64,000 nt of DNA, from positions 248,001 through 312,000 of the forward strand of contig CAWCVC010000005.1 of the NCBI GenBank assembly GCA_963798805.1, given 5' to 3'. Shown here one piece after another: positions 25,089-33,552 of the stretch. Numbering within the stretch: the first letter of the stretch is position 1; every line of letters begins with the position of its first letter. The position numbers and the translations under genes were made by a program. This stretch comes from CAVZCK01 sp963798805 (lineage in GTDB: Bacteria > Pseudomonadota > Alphaproteobacteria > Rhizobiales > Rhodomicrobiaceae). The notes beneath the pieces were generated by a model. That model was not told where the DNA came from and made no database searches. It saw only the letters and a list, made by a program, of their open reading frames with translations.

Positions 25089-26672
25089 TTAAGCTGTCCA
25101 GCGATAAATCCACGTCTCGGAAATCCCCTGCCCGCTTTGCCGGAGCTCACAGCGGATATCCGTCTGCTCAACCCTCCCGGGCTTGAATTCGAAAGTGACG
25201 CGCTGCCCCCCTGTCGACGGATTTTGCCTGACGATGACGTTTCGTATGTCTCCTTCGCCTGCGCGCACGTCGGCCGTAAACGGCGACAAATTACAACCGT
25301 TACATGAACCGCCGCTGACGAAATCAATAACGAAGAATCTCCAATTTTGATCCGCGAGGGCCCCGACGCGCGTCTGTGACGCATAAGCTTTCGTGCTGCG
25401 CACAGGCGGGTCCCAGCCCCAATGCAGCTTATAGTGGAAGTAGTGGCTGGCGATTTCCGCCAATGGAGACTTCGGCCGCCAGAACGCGATAATATTATCA
25501 TAGATCTCGCTGCGGCTGGGCACTTCTATGAGGTCGACTGCGCCTTCTCCCCAATCGCCGATCGGCTCCACCCAAACGCTCGGCCGGTCGCCGAAGCGCG
25601 CGTCGATGTCCTCGTAGTCGCTGAAGGCGCGCTTTCGCTGAAGCAGGCCGAACCCCTTGGGGCCGCGGTCGACGAAAACCGAATATTGCAGGCGCTCCGG
25701 GTTTATCAGCGGCCGCCAGATCCACTCACCCGTTCCGTTCCACATCTGCAGGCCTTCGGAGGAATGGACATTGGGCCGATAGTCGTCGATCTGGGTCGGA
25801 TCGGCTGTGCCGAAATAATACATGCTCGTCAGCGGCGCGACGCCCACGTTCGTCAAGGGCTTGCGCGGAAACAGCGTCGTCTCGACCTCCATGACGGTCT
25901 CGCGGCCCGGCTCGACACGGAATTTATAAACCCCTGTCAAACTCGGTCCGTCGAGCAGGGCGTACATCAAGAGCTGCCGGTCGTCGGCGGCCGGCTTATT
26001 GATCCAGAAGGAGCGGAAAAACGGGAACTCCTCGCCGGATGGTTGGGCTGTATTGATACTGATGCCCCGCGCGGAGGCGCCGAAAACCTGGCCGCTCGCC
26101 ATCGCGCGGAAATAGCTTGCGCCCTGGAAGATCAGGAACGGGTCCTTGGCATCGGGACGATTGATAGGCGCGTGCACTCGCACACCGGAGAAACCGGCAT
26201 GCGAATCCGGGGGCGGAACATTCAGCGGCGCCGCGAAATTGAACAGGGACGGGGAGTAGGGAAACGGCCGGACGTTGCCGCCTTCGATCAGATAAATTTC
26301 GACCGGAAGCTTATATTGAAAACCGGTGTGAAAGAATTGCAGTTCGAACATGCCGGGACCGTCTTTCCAGACGGCGGCTTCCGGCTTATAGCGGATCGCC
26401 TTGTAGCGCTCCTGATCGAGATCGGCCAGTTCCGGCGGAAGCTTCAGCTCCGGCTGCTTATAGGGCTGGCGCGCCAGATTCTCGGCTTTGCTGAACAGCC
26501 ATTGCTCGGAGAACGCAACGTCGTTGCCCGCGGGGGGCGGGACCTTGGCCGGCGCCGGAGCGGGCTGTTGCGCCGGCGCCGGAGCAGGCTGTTGCGCCAG
26601 AGCGCCCTCGTCCGTAAGGCCGGAGGCAAGCGAGTAGGCCCCCGCAAGCTTGATGAAGTTGCGACAATTCAT
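25089..26672 (-). CDS. opgG: Periplasmic glucan biosynthesis protein (OpgG/OpgD family)
   Basis: The protein has 527 residues, the usual MdoG/OpgD length. After an N-terminal signal (FIKLAGAYSLASGL) and a QQPAPAPA duplication (about residues 28-43) comes the MdoG domain: AVWKDGPGMFELQFFHTGFQ, FSGVRVHAPINRPDAKDPFL, FLIFQGASYFRAMASGQVFG, then MYYFGTADPTQIDDYRPNVH and FFVIDFVSGG. These proteins act in the periplasm on glucan chains made by OpgH. The N-terminus MNCRNFIK recalls the Tat signal of OpgD but lacks the twin Arg. First gene of the opgG-opgH pair, whose promoter should lie in 26673-26900. Confidence 0.9.
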   Translation of the reverse strand: MNCRNFIKLAGAYSLASGLTDEGALAQQPAPAPAQQPAPAPAKVPPPAGNDVAFSEQWLFSKAENLARQPYKQPELKLPPELADLDQERYKAIRYKPEAAVWKDGPGMFELQFFHTGFQYKLPVEIYLIEGGNVRPFPYSPSLFNFAAPLNVPPPDSHAGFSGVRVHAPINRPDAKDPFLIFQGASYFRAMASGQVFGASARGISINTAQPSGEEFPFFRSFWINKPAADDRQLLMYALLDGPSLTGVYKFRVEPGRETVMEVETTLFPRKPLTNVGVAPLTSMYYFGTADPTQIDDYRPNVHSSEGLQMWNGTGEWIWRPLINPERLQYSVFVDRGPKGFGLLQRKRAFSDYEDIDARFGDRPSVWVEPIGDWGEGAVDLIEVPSRSEIYDNIIAFWRPKSPLAEIASHYFHYKLHWGWDPPVRSTKAYASQTRVGALADQNWRFFVIDFVSGGSCNGCNLSPFTADVRAGEGDIRNVIVRQNPSTGGQRVTFEFKPGRVEQTDIRCELRQSGQGISETWIYRWTA

Positions 26673-27257
26673 TGACCCTCGGTCTGCCGGATTCCGACAG
26701 CCGCCCTGTCACAAAAAAGAGGAGCACCCGTGCGTCGATCAATATAATCGCAAGATCGTTCTTCGATCCCCCAATACCTGCGATCAGATTGCCGATTAAG
26801 TACTCCTGACCTTTCGTCTCTTTTAGGCGAATTTGAGGCGTCCGGATGCTGGAAAACACCATATCCCCGCCGTGCTTTAGCGCGCCCAATTAAACCCTGC
26901 AATATCCTCCTCCAAAAAAGCTGAAAGGGAGCTCAAGGACAGAGAGCATCACTTCGGTTCGGCGCGGCGCTCACGGAGACCGGGGCCAACGAACAAACAA
27001 ACGGCCTGCGCTCAAAAAACTGTGAGGCAAAGTTTGTTCCAGGTCACCGCTATTTATGGTCTAGTGGCCGGCGCAAAACGTCGCTGCAAGGGGCGGCTGC
27101 CGAAGATGATGTCCTTGGCAAAGCCGCCACGGGCGAGCGCCTTCGGCGATCACACGCAGCAAAATCGGCTGCTGCGACCTCATGAACACCGTCATTCGTC
27201 AAGACATATGGCGGCTAAAGCCTTAAGATTTCGCATGGACTTACGAGCTACTTCGCG
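26673..27257. other. Intergenic region between divergent opgG and dsbD-like genes
   Basis: About 585 bp. It should contain divergent promoters. Short frames on both strands (for example 26458-26889 on the minus strand) have low-complexity or read-through products and no ribosome-binding sites, and are not called. No convincing intrinsic terminator, tRNA or repeat was found. Confidence 0.5.
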
Positions 27258-29423
27258 ATGAGCAGACTTTCGACCTCGCTCCTTTATTTGTTCGGCGCCA
27301 TCCTTGCGCTGACTCCGCATTCCGCCTTGGCCGCGCCGCGGCACGTCGAGATCGCACTCATCTCGGAAAGGGCTGCGGTCAGGCCGGGGGACACGATCAC
27401 CGTCGCCCTGCGCCAGATCATCACACCCGGCTGGCATACTTATTGGGTCAATCCCGGCGATTCCGGCGAGCCGACCATTATCGACTGGAAGCTGCCGGCC
27501 GGCGCCTCCGCCGGTCCGATTCAATGGCCGCTTCCCCATGCCATACCGGTCGGACCGCTGATGAATTTCGGCTATTCCGGCGAAGTCTTCCTCCTGTCGG
27601 ACATCAAGGTGCCGGAAAGCGCGGCGGGGCAAAGCTTCGATATCGCCGCCGAGGTTAAATGGCTGGTCTGTTCAGATATTTGCGTGCCCGAAGAAGGCGC
27701 GGCCGATCTCAGCCTGCCACTGCTCGATAAAGCCGTTACGCCGCGCCCGTCGCCGGAGGCCGGTTTGATCGCAGCCGCACGCGGGAAGATCCCTGTTCCG
27801 GTGTCATGGCCTGCGCAATTCAGCGTCAGCGGCAAATCGCTGGTGCTCAAAGTCGATGCACCCGCGGATGAGCTTCCGAGCGGCAGCGAAGTGCGCTTTT
27901 TTCCCTTGGAGTGGGGCAAGATCGATCACGCCGCTCCGCAGAAAGTCTCGCTGAAAGACGGCAAGCTGACCATAGTAACGGCCGCAGGCGAATCCGGTGA
28001 CAAGATCGCCTCGGCGCCGCTCTCCGGGGTTCTTGCTGTCGAGACACATGGCCAGGACGGCCGGGCCGAGCGCCACGGATTCAGGATCAGCGCGACGCCG
28101 TCGAAAACCGCGCTTGCGCCTCAGCCGATCTCGGCGCCGCTCACGGGCAGCCCGCGCGGCGGCCTTTCCATCATTGTCGCGCTCGGCTTTGCCTTCATCG
28201 GCGGCTTGATCCTCAATCTGATGCCCTGCGTATTCCCGGTGCTGTCGCTCAAAGCGCTGTCGCTCGCCAAGGATGCGGGGAACGCCGAGGCCCGCCGGAC
28301 CAAGGGCCTCGTCTATCTTGCCGGCGTCCTGGCCAGTTTCGCTTTGATCAGCGTCGCGCTCGTTGCGCTCAGGGCCGGCGGCGCGGCGATCGGCTGGGGA
28401 ATGCAGTTTCAGTCGCCCGCCTTCGTGCTGGCGATGATGGCATTGTTCCTCGGGCTCGGCCTCAAGCTCTCAGGCGTTTTCAGTTTCGGCGGCAGCTTTG
28501 CCGGGATCGGCGACGGTCTCACGCGCAAGGCCGGCCTTGGCGGCTATTTCTTCACCGGTGTTCTGGCGACGGTCGTCGCGACGCCCTGCACCGCCCCATT
28601 CATGGGCGCCGCCATGGGATTTGCCTTCACCCAGCCGGCGCCGGTTATTTTTGCCGTGCTGCTGGCGCTGGGCTTCGGCTTCGCCGCACCCATCGTGCTT
28701 CTCAGCGTCTCCCCGGCGCTTGGCCGCTGGCTGCCGAAGCCCGGACCTTGGATGGAAACGTTCAAGCAGCTCATGGCCTTTCCGCTCTATGCGACGGTCG
28801 GCTGGCTCGTTTGGGTGCTCAGCATTCAACAAGGCAGCCAGGGTGTGCTCGCCGGGATGGTCACTCTGATCGGCGTCGCATTCGCGGCCTGGTTGTTCGG
28901 ACGAGGCGCCGAGGATGGGCATCTAAGGACCGGAGCCGCGGCATTGATCGTGACTGCCGCGATCGGTCTCGGCGCCTGGACCCTGGCGGATGCGGCGCCG
29001 CAAGGATCGGTGATCGCGGTCGACGGCCAGCAGGATAGCGGCCCGAAGCCGGAGACCTTCACCAAAGCCCGCCTCGCCTCCTTGATCAAAGAGGGAAGGC
29101 CAGTTTTCGTCAATTTGACCGCCGCCTGGTGCATCACCTGCAAGGTCAATGAGCGCCTCGCCCTCAATTCGGACCGTATCGCCAAGGCGTTCCATGATCG
29201 CGGCATCGCGTATCTGCTCGGAGACTGGACCAGCGGCAATCCCGAGATCACGGAGATGCTCAATGCGCATGGTCGCGTCGGCGTGCCGCTCTATCTGCTC
29301 TATTCGGGCGCGCCGGGCGCGGAGCCGCAGATCCTGCCGCAATTGCTGACCGAGTCCATTGTGATGGACCACCTCGCCAGCCTTCCAGCCTCACCACTTA
29401 AGCAGGCGGAGGGAGACCTCTGA
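27258..29423 (+). CDS. DsbD/ScsB-like thiol:disulfide interchange protein
   Basis: The protein has 721 residues. Signal peptide to about residue 26, then a large periplasmic DsbD-N-like domain (PGWHTYWVNPGDSGEPTIID, Cys pair in LVCSDICVPEE). The central part has eight membrane helices carrying the two functional cysteines (LNLMPCVFPVLSLKALSLA and VVATPCTAPFMGAAMGFA). The C-terminal domain is thioredoxin-like with VNLTAAWCITCKVNERLAL (CxxC). Electrons pass from cytoplasmic thioredoxin across the membrane to periplasmic thiol acceptors. Domain lengths fit ScsB-type proteins better than the shorter E. coli DsbD N-domain. It stands alone upstream of the molybdenum dehydrogenase genes, and no other Dsb or cytochrome c maturation gene is adjacent. 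Confidence 0.9.
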   Translation: MSRLSTSLLYLFGAILALTPHSALAAPRHVEIALISERAAVRPGDTITVALRQIITPGWHTYWVNPGDSGEPTIIDWKLPAGASAGPIQWPLPHAIPVGPLMNFGYSGEVFLLSDIKVPESAAGQSFDIAAEVKWLVCSDICVPEEGAADLSLPLLDKAVTPRPSPEAGLIAAARGKIPVPVSWPAQFSVSGKSLVLKVDAPADELPSGSEVRFFPLEWGKIDHAAPQKVSLKDGKLTIVTAAGESGDKIASAPLSGVLAVETHGQDGRAERHGFRISATPSKTALAPQPISAPLTGSPRGGLSIIVALGFAFIGGLILNLMPCVFPVLSLKALSLAKDAGNAEARRTKGLVYLAGVLASFALISVALVALRAGGAAIGWGMQFQSPAFVLAMMALFLGLGLKLSGVFSFGGSFAGIGDGLTRKAGLGGYFFTGVLATVVATPCTAPFMGAAMGFAFTQPAPVIFAVLLALGFGFAAPIVLLSVSPALGRWLPKPGPWMETFKQLMAFPLYATVGWLVWVLSIQQGSQGVLAGMVTLIGVAFAAWLFGRGAEDGHLRTGAAALIVTAAIGLGAWTLADAAPQGSVIAVDGQQDSGPKPETFTKARLASLIKEGRPVFVNLTAAWCITCKVNERLALNSDRIAKAFHDRGIAYLLGDWTSGNPEITEMLNAHGRVGVPLYLLYSGAPGAEPQILPQLLTESIVMDHLASLPASPLKQAEGDL

Positions 29424-29757
29424 AGCGTCCGTCAGGCAGCATGTCAGCATGTGCGCTCCTCCGCACGCTGCGCTTCGTGGCGGGGTCCGAGTAGTTAGAT
29501 TGCTGACAATGCGAGTTTATCTGTCGGCCTCTATTTGCATTCACTCTTCGGCACCGGGACATCTCAGCAAATTGCTCCGAAAGAGCTATCGAATACAAGG
29601 CATGTCTTTGTTCTGTCACATGCGCGGATGAAGATGCTATGTAATGACCATAAGTTTCGAGGCCGCCGGCCCCGCCTCCCGTGAGCCGCGCCGCACAAGG
29701 CGGCTGCTCCTCGTTTTCTGACAGATCCCATCCATTCGCGCTTCCTTGGAGGACATG
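29424..29757. other. Intergenic region upstream of the molybdenum dehydrogenase operon
   Basis: 334 bp with no convincing reading frame. The A/T-rich segment at 29560-29650 probably carries the promoter of the two-gene operon that follows. No terminator is seen behind the DsbD-like gene. Confidence 0.4.
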
Positions 29758-30222
29758 ATGATGCGCATCACCGTTAACGGCACCAAGCACGATATTTCAT
29801 CGCCACCGGACACCCCGCTTCTGTGGGTGCTCCGCGACGAACTCGGCCTCACCGGCACGAAATTCGGCTGCGGCATGGCGCAATGCGGTGCCTGCCGCGT
29901 GCATATCGACGGCGAGGTCTCCTTTTCGTGCGTGACGCCGATCGGCGATGTCGACGGCAAAGCGATCACGACCATCGAGGGCGTCAACGGCAAGGTCGCC
30001 GATGCCGTCTTTGCCGCCTGGGAAAAGAACCAGGTGGTTCAATGTGGCTATTGCCAACCCGGCCAGATCATGGCGGCAATCGGCCTGCTGACAACGACGC
30101 CCAGAGCCAGCGACCAGGACATCGACCAGGAGGAGGCAATGGCACGCAATGTCTGCCGCTGCGCCACCTACCACCGCATTCGCGCCGCCATGCATGACGC
30201 GGCCAAGACGCTGGAGGGCTGA
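29758..30222 (+). CDS. (2Fe-2S)-binding small subunit of a xanthine dehydrogenase-family enzyme (IorA-like)
   Basis: The protein has 154 residues. Plant-type [2Fe-2S] motif FGCGMAQCGACRVHIDGE (N-terminal) and second all-alpha [2Fe-2S] domain with QCGYCQPGQIMAA and NVCRCATYHRIRAAMH. This is the electron-transfer subunit of two-subunit molybdenum hydroxylases such as isoquinoline 1-oxidoreductase and periplasmic aldehyde dehydrogenases. Three successive ATGs (29755, 29758, 29761) follow GGAGGA; 29758 or 29761 has better spacing. Its stop codon (30220-30222) precedes the large-subunit start by one base, so the two are coupled. Confidence 0.92.
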   Translation: MMRITVNGTKHDISSPPDTPLLWVLRDELGLTGTKFGCGMAQCGACRVHIDGEVSFSCVTPIGDVDGKAITTIEGVNGKVADAVFAAWEKNQVVQCGYCQPGQIMAAIGLLTTTPRASDQDIDQEEAMARNVCRCATYHRIRAAMHDAAKTLEG

Positions 30223-30223
30223 T

Positions 30224-32404
30224 ATGAGCGGCGCCTTGAATATCGATCCGAAGGCAAGCCGGCGAGACTTTCTCAAAGGCGTCGGAGCTGTTAGCTCGGG
30301 GCTGGTCATCGGCTTCCGCTGGTTTTATGGGCGACACCCGGCGCTGGCGGCAGAGGCCGGAGATTTCGCGCCGAACGCCTTCGTGCGGATCGCCCCGGAC
30401 AGCACCGTGACGGTGATTGCCAAGCATTTCGAGATGGGCCAGGGCACGACGACGGGTCTCCCGACCATCCTAGCGGAAGAACTCGACGCCGACTGGGCGC
30501 AGGTCAAGGTCGATTTCGCGCCATTCGATCCGGCCAAATACAACAATCTTTTTCTGCAGGCCCAGGGCACCGGCGGCTCTACCGCGATCGCCAATTCCTA
30601 CAAGCAGCTTCACGAAGCCGGTGCCGCGGCACGCGCATTGCTGGTCCAGGCGGCGGCTGAGACCTGGAAGGTTCCGGCCGTCGAGGTCACGGTCGAGAGC
30701 GGTATCGTCAAGCACAAGAAGTCCGGCCAGGCATCGCCCTTCGGAGCGCTGGTCGAGAAGGCGGCTAGCCTGCCCATGCCGCCCGAGATCAAGCTCAAAG
30801 ATCCGAAGGACTTCAAGCTGATCGGCAAAGTGCTGCCGCGCAAGGACAGCCCGGATAAGGTGCACGGCAAAGCCCGCTTTACCATCGACATGAAGCTGCC
30901 CGGAATGCTGACGGCCGTCGTCGCCCGGCCGCCGCGCTTCGGCGGCAAGGTGAAGTCGTTCGATGCGGCAGCGGCCAAGCAGGTCCCCGGTGTGGTCGAT
31001 ATCGTCGAGATCCCGACCGGCATCGCGGTCCTGGGGACCGGTTTCTGGGCCGCGAAGAAAGGCCGGGACGCGCTCAAAATCGAATGGGATGACAGCCAAG
31101 CGGAGAAGCGCGGCTCCGACGAGCTGATCAAGCAATATAAGGCTCTGCTCGACAAGGCCGGCGCCGTGGCCCGCAAGGAGGGTGACGCCGAAGCGGCGCT
31201 CAAGGGCGCGGCCAAAGTCGTCGAGGCGGTCTTCGAGTTCCCCTATCTTGCTCATGCGCCGATGGAGCCGATGGACTGCGTCGTGCAACTCAGTCCTGAC
31301 AAATGCGAGATCTGGTCGGGCTGCCAGTTCCCCTCGATCGACCACCCGGTCGCGGTCGCGGTCAGCGGCCTCAAGCCCGAGCAGGTCTTTATCAACACGC
31401 TCTATGCCGGTGGCAGCTTCGGACGCCGCGCCAATCCTGCGGGCGACTTCACCTTCGAGGCTGTGTCGATCGCCAAGGCCATCGGCGGGCGCGCTCCGGT
31501 GAAGCTGATCTGGACACGCGAGGACGATATACGCGGCGGCCGCTACCGTCCGCTTTACGTCCATAAGGTGCGCGCCGGGATCGACAAGGATGGCAAGATC
31601 ATCGGCTGGCACCACCGGATCGTGGGCCAGTCGATCCTCGGCGACACGCCCTTTGCGGCAACCATGATCAAGGGCGGCATAGACGGAACCTCTGTCGAGG
31701 GTGCGGTGGACCTGCCTTATAAGATCCCGAACATCTATGTCGATCTGCATACGACGAAGGTCGGTGTGCCGGTGCTCTGGTGGCGCTCCGTCGGCCATAC
31801 GCATACGGGCTACGTCGTCGAGACGATGATGGACGAATTGGCGGAGGCGGCCGGCAAAGACCCGGTCGAGTTCCGGCGCGCTCTGCTCGGCGATCATCCC
31901 CGGCATGTCGGCGTTCTCACCTTGGCGGCCGAGAAGGCCGGCTGGGGCAAGCCGCTGCCCGAGGGCACCACACGCGGGATTGCCGTGCACGAGTCCTTCA
32001 ACAGCTATATCGCCGAAGTCGTCGAGGCCCGGCTCGAGGACGGCAAGGTCAAGACCGATCGCGTGGTCTGCGCCGTCGATTGCGGCGTGCCGGTCAATCC
32101 GGACGTCATCAGGGCGCAGATGGAAGGCGGCATCGGTTTCGGGCTCGGCGCGGTGCTGCATGACGAGATCACGCTCGATGGCGGAGTGGTGCAGCAGTCG
32201 AACTTTCACGATTACGTTCCGCTGCGCATCAACGAGATGCCGAATGTCGAGGTGCATATCGTGCCGTCCGAGGCCGATCCGACGGGCGTGGGCGAGCCCG
32301 GCGTTCCACCGGTCGGGCCAGCTTTGGCAAACGCCGTCTACCGGCTGACGAAACAGCGGATCCGCTCGCTGCCTCTGTCAAAGCACGGGCTGACCAGCGT
32401 CTGA
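30224..32404 (+). CDS. Molybdopterin-binding large subunit of an aldehyde/isoquinoline oxidoreductase (IorB-like), Tat-exported
   Basis: The protein has 726 residues. The N-terminus has a twin-arginine signal (KASRRDFLKGVGAVSSGLVI), so the folded cofactor-loaded complex is exported, with the small subunit presumably carried along. Molybdenum hydroxylase landmarks: FEMGQGTTTGLPTILAEELD, FLQAQGTGGSTAIANSYKQL, YAGGSFGRRANPAGDFTFEA, LWWRSVGHTHTGYVVETMMD and the C-terminal GVGEPGVPPVGPALANAVY bearing the catalytic Glu (GEPG). It oxidises an aldehyde or N-heterocycle; the substrate is not deducible. No cytochrome subunit or XdhC chaperone lies adjacent. A strong terminator follows at 32426. Confidence 0.92.
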   Translation: MSGALNIDPKASRRDFLKGVGAVSSGLVIGFRWFYGRHPALAAEAGDFAPNAFVRIAPDSTVTVIAKHFEMGQGTTTGLPTILAEELDADWAQVKVDFAPFDPAKYNNLFLQAQGTGGSTAIANSYKQLHEAGAAARALLVQAAAETWKVPAVEVTVESGIVKHKKSGQASPFGALVEKAASLPMPPEIKLKDPKDFKLIGKVLPRKDSPDKVHGKARFTIDMKLPGMLTAVVARPPRFGGKVKSFDAAAAKQVPGVVDIVEIPTGIAVLGTGFWAAKKGRDALKIEWDDSQAEKRGSDELIKQYKALLDKAGAVARKEGDAEAALKGAAKVVEAVFEFPYLAHAPMEPMDCVVQLSPDKCEIWSGCQFPSIDHPVAVAVSGLKPEQVFINTLYAGGSFGRRANPAGDFTFEAVSIAKAIGGRAPVKLIWTREDDIRGGRYRPLYVHKVRAGIDKDGKIIGWHHRIVGQSILGDTPFAATMIKGGIDGTSVEGAVDLPYKIPNIYVDLHTTKVGVPVLWWRSVGHTHTGYVVETMMDELAEAAGKDPVEFRRALLGDHPRHVGVLTLAAEKAGWGKPLPEGTTRGIAVHESFNSYIAEVVEARLEDGKVKTDRVVCAVDCGVPVNPDVIRAQMEGGIGFGLGAVLHDEITLDGGVVQQSNFHDYVPLRINEMPNVEVHIVPSEADPTGVGEPGVPPVGPALANAVYRLTKQRIRSLPLSKHGLTSV

Positions 32405-32425
32405 TCCGAGATGGCGACAAGATAG

Positions 32426-32472
32426 GATGCAGCGCGGGATCGCCACGAGCCGTCCCGCGCTGCATCGTTTTT
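32426..32472 (+). terminator. Intrinsic terminator of the molybdenum dehydrogenase operon
   Basis: A perfect 14-bp stem, GATGCAGCGCGGGA (32426-32439) and its complement (32453-32466), with a 13-base loop, followed by GTTTTTC. It lies 21 bp after the large-subunit stop. It is the strongest intrinsic terminator in the window. Confidence 0.88.
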
Positions 32473-33011
32473 CAGGCGTATCTCCCCTGCCCCAGTTCAG
32501 GCCGGACGATAAAACGAACGGCATTCGCCAAAACAGTAAAATTGAACGAAAATAAGAAGCAATTATCGCGAGAGATCAGTTGATCAGCACGGCTCTGGTG
32601 AACAGTTCCAGCTCTTTACCGGAAACGGCGAGCTCAATAACCGGTCAGTTACAGCACCATGGACGTTAACCATGCTGTCAGCGGCTTAAACTTTTTCACC
32701 AGCTTTCGTCGAAAATTCTCATTCCATCAGGCCTGTTGCGAAACAGCAACAGACAAAGACACAGTGGTGTAAGTCACTTTCTTGGCCTCTGCCGGGGCGT
32801 TGCCGCGCCGCTGCGGCCAGAATATCTCACCGATTGAATTCAAAATGCGGTTTGGCAATCGCCGTCATTATTCTTTTCGAAGCACACATTCCAATGGTTT
32901 CGTCAAATCTGTTGCCACATAAAAATCTGAAAATTTCTCCGCAAGATCGGAATTAACTTTCGAACTCGAAACGGATGAGCAGGAAAGCGGAACCTGTCAC
33001 CGTAACAAACC

Positions 33012-33025
33012 CAGAGTATACTCTG
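33012..33025. promoter_or_regulatory. Perfect 14-bp palindrome, candidate operator upstream of flp
   Basis: CAGAGTATACTCTG reads identically on both strands. It lies about 270 bp upstream of the pilin start in the non-coding regulatory region. A dimeric regulator could bind it; no regulator is assigned. Confidence 0.4.
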
Positions 33026-33217
33026 CTTTCACGAATCCATCACGGTAGCGCCCGAAATGCGCCGCGAAGTGCGAAATTGCCATCAATTTATAGTTGAGGA
33101 TTGGCTGACACAATCATTAAGTGTGTAGGTATTTTTACGCAACCCATGCTGCGTTGCGAATGTATGCGGGCTTTTCCCTAATGCCGGTTGGGTTGCAGGT
33201 TAAGAAAGCCTGAATCA

Positions 33218-33257
33218 ATTGGGGGGCCGCCGCCCTGGAAAGCTCGCCCCCCCAATC
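33218..33257 (+). promoter_or_regulatory. Strong hairpin in the probable flp leader
   Basis: GGGGGGC (33221-33227) pairs with GCCCCCC (33246-33252), extended by three more pairs beyond a single bulged C, with an 18-base loop. It ends 40 bp upstream of the flp start codon, so it probably lies in the mRNA leader. No T tract follows, so it is not a simple terminator; it may stabilise or regulate the pilin mRNA. Confidence 0.45.
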
Positions 33258-33297
33258 TACCCAACCGTGTCATTCGTTTACAGTTGGAGTAAACTCA

Positions 33298-33501
33298 ATG
33301 CGTACCTCTTTGTCTACGCTTGTCAAGCGCTTTGCCCGCCAAGAGCGTGGAGCCTCCATGGTAGAATATGCCGTTCTCCTCGGCTTGGTAACGGCGGTCC
33401 TCGTTACCGCAATCACGACGCTCAGCGGCAATCTCAATACATTATTCACCAGCGTCTCTACGGTGATCTCGAACTCGAACACCGGCGTTGCCGGCGGCTG
33501 A
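33298..33501 (+). CDS. flp: Flp/Fap-type major pilin
   Basis: The protein has 67 residues, typical for Flp pilins. It has a short basic leader, then the processing region RFARQERGASMVEYAVLLGL: cleavage by the prepilin peptidase is expected after the Gly, before ASMVEYAVLL, with the conserved Glu 5 and adjacent Tyr of Flp pilins. The hydrophobic helix continues to about residue 45, and the tail is Ser/Thr/Asn-rich. It polymerises into bundle-forming Tad pili for adhesion. GGAG nine bases upstream of ATG supports the start. It is the first gene of the locus, preceded by the leader hairpin. Confidence 0.95.
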   Translation: MRTSLSTLVKRFARQERGASMVEYAVLLGLVTAVLVTAITTLSGNLNTLFTSVSTVISNSNTGVAGG

Positions 33502-33552
33502 GCATAACTTCCCAAGCATACATCTCGTTGCATCTGAGAGCGGAGGCGTGCG

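Larger units (their letters stand above)
32473..33297. other. Long non-coding region upstream of the Tad locus
   Basis: 825 bp without a supported gene, A/T-richer than the surroundings. It contains an inverted repeat CTGTTGC/GCAACAG (32733-32752), a 14-bp palindrome (33012-33025), an inverted repeat CGCAAC/GTTGCG (33138-33158) and a leader hairpin (33218-33257). It is the probable regulatory region for flp and the pilus operon. Confidence 0.6.

Noticed and set aside
26458..26889. Minus-strand frame upstream of opgG with a hydrophobic stretch
   Set aside because: It runs into the opgG coding region in another frame, has no ribosome-binding site and no family resemblance; the region is more likely the opgG leader.
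28500..28900. Overlapping frames inside the DsbD-like gene
   Set aside because: They are frame shadows of a continuous, well-conserved membrane domain.
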